Positions 1 to 5,933 are shown, counted from the first letter of the stretch. The stretch is DNA of 5,970 bases from Mycoplasmoidaceae bacterium (GCA_024427265.1 JAKSVP010000021.1:1-5970), one strand, 5' to 3'. The notes: generated from the letters alone by a model not told the origin. Program-made: numbers and translations.

Positions 1-153
1 AAATAAATAATCACCACTTGATTCTCAATCATCAACAATAATTTCATCTGTTGGTATTGGTTCTGGTGTATCTGGATCACCACAACCAACCAAACTAATT
101 GCTGGTGCTAATGCTGTTAATGTTATTGGTAATAAAATAAATTTTCTTTTCAT
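1..153 (-). CDS. Gene A: surface lipoprotein, N-terminal part only (runs off the window)
   Basis: The first 51 codons of a lipoprotein are present; the gene continues beyond position 1. Residues 1-24 form a lipoprotein signal peptide (MKRKF start, hydrophobic core, lipobox LVGC with Cys24 as the expected diacylglycerol attachment site), so the mature protein should be anchored on the outer face of the membrane. A Pro-rich linker (DPDTPEPIPTDE) follows. The block TPTDEIIVDD is shared exactly with gene B next door, then the sequences part. Codon 43 is TGA (25-27), which must be Trp. The start at 153 is chosen because it matches the other family members and lies 6 nt after TATAAT; an in-frame ATG at 157-159 would abut the -10 box. 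The function of the mature part cannot be told. Confidence 0.85.
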
Positions 154-159
154 ACACAT

Positions 160-165
160 ATTATA
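160..165 (-). promoter_or_regulatory. -10 box of gene A
   Basis: TATAAT on the minus strand lies 6 nt before the ATG. No -35 box is evident, because that region is the T-tract of the gene B terminator. No Shine-Dalgarno sequence is present, so transcription would begin at or very near the start codon. Confidence 0.65.
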
Positions 166-170
166 AGAAA

Positions 171-194
171 ATAAAAAAGAGCTTTTAAGCTCTT
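171..194 (-). terminator. Rho-independent terminator of gene B
   Basis: A perfect inverted repeat (AAGAGCTT/AAGCTCTT, 177-194) is followed on the minus strand by a run of T residues. It touches the stop codon of gene B. The same 18-bp hairpin sequence recurs at 3126-3143 after gene E. The T-tract runs directly into the gene A promoter. Confidence 0.8.
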
Positions 195-703
195 TATATT
201 ATATTACCTGTTATCACTCCAACATTATTTAACTTTTCATTTGAAATAAAATGGATTTTGATAATACTATTTTGTTTAGTTTGGTTGTATTTTCAAAGAA
301 CACTTTTGAACTTGCCTTCATAGCCAAGTTGTTGTGGGCAATAATAACCATTTTCAATATCTTGCACTGGTGCATAACTTCCAAAATTATTTAATCATAC
401 ACCATCAATTTCAACACTTATCCCACCAAAAGAACAATATACATCCTTTTCAAAAAACACCATTTTAAATCAAACATTTAAATCTGTTAATGAGTAATCT
501 TTTGCTTTGATAACAAAGCAATATTTTTGGCTTGCTTCTAAATTAATAGTAGTTTTAAGACATTGCAAAGTAGTATCATATTTAAAATCATCAACAATAA
601 TTTCATCTGTTGGTGTTGGCTCTGGCTCATTACAAGAAACCAAACTAACCATTGGGCTTAATGCTGTTAATGTAATTGGTAATAAAATAAATTTTCTTTT
701 CAT
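194..703 (-). CDS. Gene B: small surface lipoprotein, 169 aa
   Basis: The full-length reading frame needs three TGA codons read as Trp, the first at 470-472; no TGG is used. Residues 1-24 are a lipoprotein signal peptide ending in LVSC, with Cys24 as the lipid anchor, followed by an acidic Pro linker. The mature part (about 40-169) is rich in alternating hydrophobic and polar residues, as expected for beta-strands. It aligns loosely with gene F: KYCFVIKAKDYSL (61-72) against YYKFWINGDHSL (63-74), and LWKYN...IIKIHF against MWRLEF...NIEIYL near the C-terminus. B and F are therefore probably divergent paralogues with one beta-sandwich domain. I know no family name. The gene has its own promoter and terminator, so it is monocistronic. 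Confidence 0.85.
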
Positions 704-709
704 ATATTT

Positions 710-737
710 ATTATAAGTAAATAAAAATAGCTATCAA
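710..737 (-). promoter_or_regulatory. Promoter of gene B (-35 TTGATA, -10 TATAAT)
   Basis: TATAAT (710-715) is 6 nt before the ATG. TTGATA (732-737) is upstream with a 16-nt spacer, which makes this the most complete promoter in the window. The -35 hexamer falls inside the 30-bp repeated element. The expected start site falls at about the A of the ATG, so the mRNA is probably leaderless. Confidence 0.7.
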
Positions 738-760
738 CGGGAAAGACTAGAAAGGAAAAA
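731..760. repeat. 30-bp intergenic element, copy 1
   Basis: On the plus strand it begins CTATCAACGGGAAAGACTAG and continues as an A-rich tail. It differs from copies 2 (4429-4458) and 3 (5904-5933) at two positions. It lies between the gene C terminator and the gene B promoter, and its left end supplies the TTGATA of that promoter on the minus strand. Confidence 0.85.
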
Positions 761-776
761 GAGGTAAAACCTCTTT
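758..776 (-). terminator. Rho-independent terminator of gene C
   Basis: Inverted repeat AAAGAGGT/ACCTCTTT with a 3-nt loop, followed on the minus strand by a T-rich run. It lies about 115 nt after the gene C stop codon, much farther from its gene than the other terminators here. Confidence 0.7.
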
Positions 777-890
777 CCCAAATTAACACATTAAGTGCAA
801 GACCCACGGCATAATCTAAAGGTGTGCACTTTTTATTAACATTTAATAAAAAAGGGAGAGCAATAAAATTATTTTTTAGTTTTTAACCAT
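777..890 (-). other. Long 3' untranslated stretch of gene C with two inverted repeats
   Basis: No gene is visible here. The stretch holds an imperfect hairpin (AAGTGCA 793-799 against TGCACTT 825-831, with ACC/GGT pairing inside) that is visibly richer in G+C than its surroundings. It also holds an AT hairpin (TTTATTAA 832-839, loop CAT, TTAATAAA 843-850). On the plus strand the first hairpin is followed by TTT, so it could also act as a terminator in that direction. No RNA family is recognised. Confidence 0.4.
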
Positions 891-2843
891 TTAAATACAG
901 AAAAATGGTGTAATAGAACGATATAATAAACTAATTGGATTCAGAAGTGTCATCTCACCATCTGGATTAATTGTTCATGCTTTATCTCATGCAGCTGTTG
1001 TATTAATTGCTGTTGATCGCGTTGATAATGCTCCTACATCCAAACCGGATGTTGTTGTTCGTTGCCAAATTTCATCAAAAGGTTTGATACCTGAAAAGAA
1101 TTGATATATACTTCCTTCTTCACGGGAATAATCATTATGATACCACTCAGAAGAATCTGATTTTTCAGCAATCTCAACTCTTGCAGGGGCGAAGAATTTA
1201 GTCTTATAAGAACTAAGATAACGAACTCATCGTCGATCCTTACCTTTTCATTCAGCAGGAGTATAGTTTTTTTCGACTTGTTTTACAACATTATAAAAGT
1301 CAGTCGGTAAATATTTATATAGGACATCAGGAACATCTTTGGATGTCTCAGTATTGGCTAGGAAGTGGTGCAAATAACTTTTTGTATAATCATAAGAATC
1401 ATTTAAGTATCAAGGAACTGGAATGATGGCTCCATGGTCATCTGATATTGGTTCGATAAATTCAAAAGTCATTCCAACTACACTTTCAGGTTCAGACAAA
1501 TTTTGGCAATCGTGATTAAAATCAACAATTCTAACTGTGTGCAATACTTTCTGAAAAGATCCTGTTTCTGGATTTAATAAACGCAGTGATTTTTCTTCGC
1601 CGAGATAAAAGACATATTTCGACATGCCACTAAGTGATATGTTATTAATTTCTGATCATTGTAACGTTTCAAGCAACGGATAATCTTTTGTTCGACATAT
1701 AATTTCTACAACATTAGTGTCATCAGAAATTACACTTGGTTTAATTTTTATGTTTTTATCATCTAAATTAAAGGTAGCATATTGTTTAAATTTATCATCT
1801 AATGGCGATAACCAACCATCTTCATCATTAAATTTGACATATATATTCTCTTCAGAGAAGATACTATAGCCAGGAGCAAAATCAAAATTAATGGTTGCAT
1901 CGGTTTGATTTAAAAAAAATAGCAACTCAGGATTAGGTGTTTTAATACCATAAGAAGATATGAATTCTACTTTATAGTAGGATTTTTTCATTGCCTCACC
2001 CCTAATTGTTACATCTCCAACAATTTTATTGCCAAAAATAGTTACTTTTTTTATTAATGCAGGGCGTTCAGTTTCAATAGCATCTTCAATTACGTAATCA
2101 GTGTCCTTCAACAACGGGAATGATCTACTACCTACAAAAATATTTAGAGATGATGGACATATATATGATTCAGAATTTTGATAAGTTTCTGGAACCATAT
2201 AGAACACTAAATTTTTATTATATTTTGCTTCAATTTCACTAAGTGGTGTTTGTAACAAGCTATCACTAAAAAATTGCAAATGTTGTCCATTTGTGGTAAT
2301 TGGATAAGTAGCTATTTTTGTAGATAATCCAATAGTAAAACTATTATTTGTCTTGGGGCAAATTTTTAACAGTCGCTTCCCAATGTATCAAACATTTGCA
2401 TATTCAATTGATACAGAAATATATGATGATGGATCATAACCTTCATCGGTTGTTACCTCAACATAAATTGGATCAAAACAATCTTTAGAAAATTTTATTG
2501 GTTGATTGGAAATGTGCTCTCCACTAAACGAAATAGTATTTTGCACTAGATCTCATTTTGCATATAGTGTAATATTTTTAGTGATTTTTGTTCCAAAATC
2601 AAAGGTTCTGCCTTCACATTTTGGATTATCATATCATCCACCAAAATTACATGAAGGTTTTGTTGGTTCATCAGGGATAGATATTACTCCACCAGATTCA
2701 ATCATTTGTGGTTGAACAAAAGACCCACCTTGTGAATTAAAAGTAATTAAGTAATTGTTTACACTTTGACAGCTAGTAAACACATTAACTCCCAAAAAAG
2801 GCATTATTGTTATTAATGAATATAATAATTTGATTTTTTTCAT
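891..2843 (-). CDS. Gene C: large lipoprotein, InlB B-repeat plus C-terminal DUF6273-like domain, 650 aa
   Basis: This is one open frame of 650 codons with nine TGA-Trp and three TGG codons; under the standard code it would break into pieces. Residues 1-25 are a lipoprotein signal peptide (MKKIKLLYS..., VFTSC, Cys25) unlike the MKRKF type of its neighbours. Residues 30-98 match an InlB B-repeat (Listeria-Bacteroides repeat): ITFNSQGG, then IPDEPTKPSCNFGGWYDN, then NITLYAKWD. Residues 99-395 look like further beta-rich, Ig-like extracellular modules of unknown type. Residues 396-650 resemble DUF6273: WSEI (396), VRIVDFNHD (437-445), MTFEF, the YTKSYLHHFL helix, EEGSIYQFF (575-583), EIWQRTTTSG (591-600), WTINPDGEM (623-631), and YRSITPFFCI at the C-terminus. 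InlB-type repeats are typical of exposed adhesin-like proteins; the role of DUF6273 is unknown to me. The domain assignment is from memory of the family pattern. Confidence 0.82.
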
Positions 2844-2849
2844 GAAATT

Positions 2850-2855
2850 ATTATA
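2850..2855 (-). promoter_or_regulatory. -10 box of gene C
   Basis: TATAAT on the minus strand is 6 nt before the ATG at 2843, the same geometry as genes A, B and E. No convincing -35 box and no ribosome binding site are seen. Confidence 0.6.
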
Positions 2856-2901
2856 AATAAATCCTATACAGTTTATAAATAATAATTATTGAACCCTAGT
2901 T

Positions 2902-2932
2902 AAAAATTTGCTTGAATTAATAGAGCAAAAAA
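2902..2932 (-). terminator. Possible weak terminator of gene D
   Basis: A 6-bp stem (TTTGCT/AGCAAA, 2907-2912 with 2924-2929) and an 11-nt loop are followed on the minus strand by TTTTTAA. It is weaker than the other terminators in the window and about 45 nt after the stop codon. Confidence 0.35.
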
Positions 2933-2974
2933 GATTACAAATTAATTCTATATCAATTGATAATTTACTAAATT

Positions 2975-3100
2975 TTAGAGCATATGTTTTGTTACTTCTG
3001 GATCTGGTGTTGGTGTATCTGTATTATTACAACTTGTAGTAGCAATAATAGGAGTAATTGCTGTTACTAGTGTTGTTGGTATTAATAATACCTTTTTCAT
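2975..3100 (-). CDS. Gene D: 41-aa lipoprotein stub, probably a truncated family member
   Basis: The frame is complete from ATG to TAA with no TGA, but it is too short to hold a folded domain. Residues 1-24 form a lipoprotein signal peptide (MKKVLLIPTT..., ATTSC, Cys24). A linker of the family type follows (NNTDTPTPDPE), then VTKHML and the stop. The promoter in front is a normal family promoter. It could be the 5' end of a lipoprotein gene that lost its body by recombination or deletion. It could also be a silent cassette, or, less likely, a genuine mini-lipoprotein. The downstream DNA does not continue the protein convincingly in any frame. Confidence 0.6.
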   Translation of the reverse strand: MKKVLLIPTTLVTAITPIIATTSCNNTDTPTPDPEVTKHML

Positions 3101-3108
3101 ATATCTGT

Positions 3109-3114
3109 ATTATA
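3109..3114 (-). promoter_or_regulatory. -10 box of gene D
   Basis: TATAAT on the minus strand is 8 nt before the ATG, in the family context TTTACTTATAAT. It abuts the T-tract of the gene E terminator. Confidence 0.6.
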
Positions 3115-3120
3115 AGTAAA

Positions 3121-3143
3121 TAAAAAAGAGCTTTTAAGCTCTT
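3121..3143 (-). terminator. Rho-independent terminator of gene E
   Basis: The hairpin AAGAGCTT/AAGCTCTT (3126-3143) is followed by a T-run on the minus strand. It is identical in its 18-bp core to the gene B terminator at 177-194. It lies about 50 nt after the gene E stop codon. Confidence 0.8.
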
Positions 3144-3193
3144 GGTTTTAAGTTTATCAAGTTATATTAGATGCAAAAACAAACTAGTAAAAT

Positions 3194-3904
3194 CTATTGT
3201 TCTAATGAGGCATTTATAAAATAAATTGATCCAAATGTAGCCATCTGTGATATAACCGACGTTATTACTTCCAAATAATTTAGGCCTAACTCTTGCAATG
3301 TTTTCAAATCATATGTTTTATTATTGTCTCTGACACCAACAAGAGTTACATCATCTAAAATCATTTCTGGTATATTAACAGATCATTCGTTATCTGTTTT
3401 CAAGTGGTGTTGAGCCACTGTTATATACACATCATAATCAAGATCATGAGCGGGATTAGGACAAAAATACAAATTGTTAAATTGAAACATTCTATTTGTG
3501 ATATAAAAGTCTTTTGATAATAAACCAGTCATTCAAAAAGTAACTGACGCTCTAAAACATCCAGTAGTCTTATAATATTCACCAATAGTACCTAATGATA
3601 CTTTAACAGCATCAGGCATTACACCACAACCATTAATAAGATTAAACGCAATATCTTCTGAATAGATAGTGGGTTGCATTACTATTTCATCATAGTACGC
3701 TTTGAAAAAAGTGGGTACATTAGGGAAAACACCTTCACCTTCAGCAAATTCTTTTGCTGGGATAGGTGGAATAAATTCTTCTCCTTTTGTCCAACTAACA
3801 ATAATTTCAGGTGTTGGTGTATCTGGATCACCACACCCAACCAAACTAATTGCTGGTGCTAATGCTGTTAATGTTATTGGTAATAAAACGAATTTTCTTT
3901 TCAT
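3194..3904 (-). CDS. Gene E: surface lipoprotein with possible galactose-binding-like domain, 236 aa
   Basis: The frame holds two TGA-Trp codons (the first at 3533-3535, residue 124) and one TGG. The signal peptide is nearly identical to those of A, F and G, with lipobox LVGC and Cys24, followed by the linker GDPDTPTPEIIV. The mature region has an unassigned first part (40-107), then GEYYKT (108-113), a motif also found in gene F. Its second half ends in WSVNIPEM (174-181) and LDDVTLVGV (183-191). An IP...DDVxLV strand pair of this kind is common at the end of CBM4/9-type jelly-rolls, so sugar binding is a possible but unproven role. The C-terminal 40 residues are unassigned. The gene is monocistronic, flanked by its own promoter and terminator. 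Confidence 0.85.
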
Positions 3905-3910
3905 ATATTT

Positions 3911-3916
3911 ATTATA
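3911..3916 (-). promoter_or_regulatory. -10 box of gene E
   Basis: TATAAT on the minus strand is 6 nt before the ATG. The upstream bases are the terminator of gene F, so no -35 box is possible in its usual form. Confidence 0.65.
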
Positions 3917-3923
3917 AGTAAAT

Positions 3924-3945
3924 AAAAAAGAGGACTTAACCTCTT
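3924..3945 (-). terminator. Rho-independent terminator of gene F
   Basis: The stem AAGAGG/CCTCTT (3928-3933 with 3940-3945) and T-run follow gene F. The stem overlaps the TAA stop codon of gene F, so there is essentially no 3' untranslated region. Confidence 0.75.
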
Positions 3946-4402
3946 AATTTGTTAATCTACCATGAATATTTTCTTTTGTTTCCATGCCTCTTAAATAAAT
4001 TTCAATGTTGTCATCAAATTCTGTTCCACTAGGCATAGTGAATTCCAATCTTCACATACCCACACCAGCTTTTAAATTGTATTGAACTTTTATACCACCA
4101 ACCAAAACACAAGAAACATAAGCATCAACATGTATATAACCCTCTCTTTCGCTTAAAAAAAGAAAAGATACTGTTCCACTTAATGAATGGTCTCCATTTA
4201 TCCAAAACTTATAATAATTGTCTTTTAACAAAGTTAATTCATCAGTTTTATAATATTCACCATCCCATTTTATTTCATAAGGTTGATATACTGGTTCTGG
4301 CTCTGGTGGTTCTGGTGTGTCTGGATCACCACACCCAACCAGACAAATTGCTGGTGCTAATGCTATTAATGTTATTGGTAATAAAATAAATTTTCTTTTC
4401 AT
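3944..4402 (-). CDS. Gene F: small surface lipoprotein, single beta-rich domain, 152 aa
   Basis: One TGA-Trp codon (4052-4054, residue 117) and two TGG codons. The signal peptide matches the family except for Cys20 (AICLVGC), which puts a second cysteine 4 residues before the lipid-anchor Cys24. The linker is the most proline/glutamate-rich of the set (TPEPPEPEP). The mature domain (about 43-152) reads as beta-strands: GEYYKT (48-53, shared with E), YYKFWINGDHSL (63-74), then W117-RLEFTMPSG and NIEIYLRG near the end. The last two recall the final strands of carbohydrate-binding jelly-rolls, but this is only pattern resemblance. It is probably a divergent paralogue of B and of the second half of E. 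Confidence 0.85.
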
Positions 4403-4410
4403 ATATCTAT

Positions 4411-4435
4411 ATTATAAGTAATAGAAATCTATCAA
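4411..4435 (-). promoter_or_regulatory. Promoter of gene F
   Basis: TATAAT (4411-4416) lies 8 nt before the ATG. TTGATA (4430-4435), inside the 30-bp element, is only 13 nt upstream of TATAAT. If the true -10 is the overlapping TAATAT (4409-4414), the spacer is 15 nt and the distance to ATG is 6 nt, close to the gene B geometry. Either way the mRNA would be leaderless or nearly so. Confidence 0.6.
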
Positions 4436-4458
4436 TGGGAAAGACTAGAAAAGAAAAA
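4429..4458. repeat. 30-bp intergenic element, copy 2
   Basis: Begins CTATCAATGGGAAAGACTAG on the plus strand and is identical over 30 bp to copy 3. It lies between the gene G terminator and the gene F promoter and overlaps the terminator stem. The identity with the copy 3 region extends on both sides, through the terminator to the right and through the promoter into the signal-peptide codons to the left, with few differences. Confidence 0.9.
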
Positions 4459-4479
4459 CCGAGAATAAACTCGGTTTTT
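4454..4479 (-). terminator. Rho-independent terminator of gene G
   Basis: A 10-bp perfect stem AAAAACCGAG/CTCGGTTTTT with a 6-nt loop and T-tracts on both strands, 6 nt after the gene G stop codon. It could work in both directions. Confidence 0.85.
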
Positions 4480-4485
4480 TGATGA

Positions 4486-5877
4486 TTAAATACAGAAACA
4501 AGGGGCGACGGGAATATTTGTGGCTCCCAATAAACTTATACTCATTTTGCTGTTTTCATCAACAGACCAAACGATAGATTTTGATACAGAACACATAAAA
4601 GGTGTTGTAATTCAATATTTACATGGCGATCCTTTTAAATCACAACATTCTAAACACGCAAAAGAATCATCAAGACTTAGGGTATGTTGATTAATATAAA
4701 GATATTCACCATTACTATTTAAAGTATCAGATTGAGCATAATAGGCATATTGGGCTCCTTCATCTCCACTATGTGGTTGCCCCTCTTCGCAATACCAAGT
4801 TAGCGTATCCACTTTTCCTCTAATTTCTGGTATATTTGTATTTTTTATACCACTAACTGAAAAAAGATTAGAAAGCGTTGGTTCAAACAATTTAGTAGAT
4901 CTAGGTTCTGTATATCAATTTAAATATGGATCTATACCAACTAGTTGCGACACTGTTTTTATGCCGTTTGCTAAGCCATCATTGTTACCATTGCTTATCA
5001 TTTGATAAACATTATATTCGTGGTAATGCGGCTCACCATTTAAGAAATTAAACAATTCGCTACCTCAATAGTTTCTAGGTTCACTGTAACTTATAGGTTC
5101 ATATCAATAAGTTTTCAAAGCTCTTCCACTCTCATCACAAATTACATTTTTAAATTGAAATGTTAATGCTGCTTTTGTATCATTGCTAGTTTCATTTGGT
5201 TCGCTATAAAGGGTGTCTTCTTGCGTATCCAGAACAATCACTTTATGGTCATTACTATTAACTTCTACTTTTCTTTCTTGACCTATGAAGTCTTGCATAG
5301 AAGTAGCATTTTTCTTATCATGTGGATCAGGAGTTGATAAGTCATCTAATTGGAAAGTGTTGTAAAATCTCTCAGTATTTCCTGTTTGTTCTAATAAATC
5401 ACAAGCTTCTATTATTGTTGATCAGCCACAAGTATTAAAATCTGGTCTAGGAGTAGGAGGTGGAACGTATTTAGGAATTACGATATCTGAAACGGAACCT
5501 GCACTAGAAATTTTGCTAGTCTCATCATTGTAATTAAAAGTTAAAATTCCATTGATGTCATGATCAATTTCTTCAGAAAAAACTATTTTTAATACATTAG
5601 GTCTATCATATGTTAGACCTTGAGGAGTAATGTCGGTTACTTGTTTTGTTCCATCATAAATAAACAGAAAGTTAGTAAAGGTTATTTTATCTCCAGTTGG
5701 TTGTCAATCAAGACTAATGGTTGCTTCTATGTAAGAAGACATAGAACAATCACTTACAGAAAATTCAAGTTTGGTTGGTTCAGGTGGTTCTGGTGTATCA
5801 CCACCACATCCAACCAAACTAATTGCTGGTGCTAATGCTGTTAATGTAATAGGTAATAAAAATAATTTTCTTTTCAT
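4486..5877 (-). CDS. Gene G: large lipoprotein with C-terminal DUF6273-like domain, 463 aa
   Basis: This is a continuous frame with six TGA-Trp and two TGG codons. The signal peptide is of family type (MKRKLFLLP..., LVGC, Cys24), followed by GGDTPEPPEPT. Residues 36-135 look like an Ig-like beta domain. A Pro-rich hinge (VPPPTPRP, 138-145) leads to a region resembling DUF6273 (152-463): WSTI (152), HKVIVLDTQ, KAALTFQF (235-242), NYWGSELFNFLN (269-280), GLANGIKTVSQL, DEGAQYAYY (372-380), YWITTP (421-426), VWSVDENSKM (436-445), and APCFCI at the end. The terminal FCI and the W-[TS]-[IV]-x(4)-x-M block are shared with gene C. There is no InlB repeat. An unusual cysteine cluster (Cys408, 411, 412, 419) precedes YWITTP. 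The function is unknown; surface exposure is expected from the lipid anchor. Confidence 0.82.
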
Positions 5878-5885
5878 ATATGTAT

Positions 5886-5910
5886 ATTATAAGTAATAGA
5901 AATCTATCAA
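5886..5910 (-). promoter_or_regulatory. Promoter of gene G
   Basis: TATAAT (5886-5891) is 8 nt before the ATG at 5877, with TTGATA at 5905-5910, a 13-nt spacer. The layout is the same as for gene F, including the alternative TAATAT reading that gives a 15-nt spacer and 6 nt to the ATG. No ribosome binding site is seen. Confidence 0.6.
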
Positions 5911-5933
5911 TGGGAAAGACTAGAAAAGAAAAA
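5904..5933. repeat. 30-bp intergenic element, copy 3
   Basis: Identical to copy 2. It sits upstream of the gene G promoter and overlaps the stem of the terminator that ends the gene lying beyond the right edge. Confidence 0.9.

Larger units (their letters stand above)
2844..2974. other. Intergenic stretch between D and C, anomalous
   Basis: It holds the gene C promoter (2850-2855), a weak terminator-like hairpin for gene D (2907-2929) and a perfect palindrome TATCAATTGATA (2951-2962). On the plus strand a frame open from 2857 to 3036 reads NLLELIEQKRLQINSISIDN (2905-2964) and then LLNFRAY. This faintly recalls the end of the SAM-like N-terminal domain of tyrosine recombinases. It has no start codon and runs into the antisense of gene D, so at most it is a remnant. 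Confidence 0.3.

Noticed and set aside
157..159. Alternative in-frame ATG two codons upstream of the gene A start.
   Set aside because: It directly follows the TATAAT box, so it would lie upstream of the expected transcription start, and the family start is MKRKF.
686..876. A minus-strand open frame in the C-B gap reading KKCTPLDYAVGLALN and onward.
   Set aside because: It passes through a strong terminator, the 30-bp element and the gene B promoter, has no ATG or ribosome site, and ends out of frame inside gene B. Most likely it is chance.
1912..1919. Eight-base homopolymer in gene C (also seven bases at 1267-1273 and 2834-2840) as phase-variation switches.
   Set aside because: Tracts this short are ordinary in AT-rich DNA, and known phase-variable tracts are usually longer. 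All are in frame here.
891..2843. Reading gene C as a decayed pseudogene split by stop codons.
   Set aside because: All the breaks are TGA. Treating them as Trp restores one frame with consistent domains, and the same holds for the other genes.
2951..2962. Perfect palindrome TATCAATTGATA as an operator or recombination site.
   Set aside because: It is a single AT-rich copy in the window, and short palindromes of this composition arise easily by chance.
507..5835. Plus-strand open frames (for example at 507-716, 2506-2715, 3702-3917, 4183-4389, 5620-5835).
   Set aside because: They are antisense to lipoprotein genes that have promoters, signal peptides and family resemblance. Several repeat among paralogues only because the sense codons are conserved.
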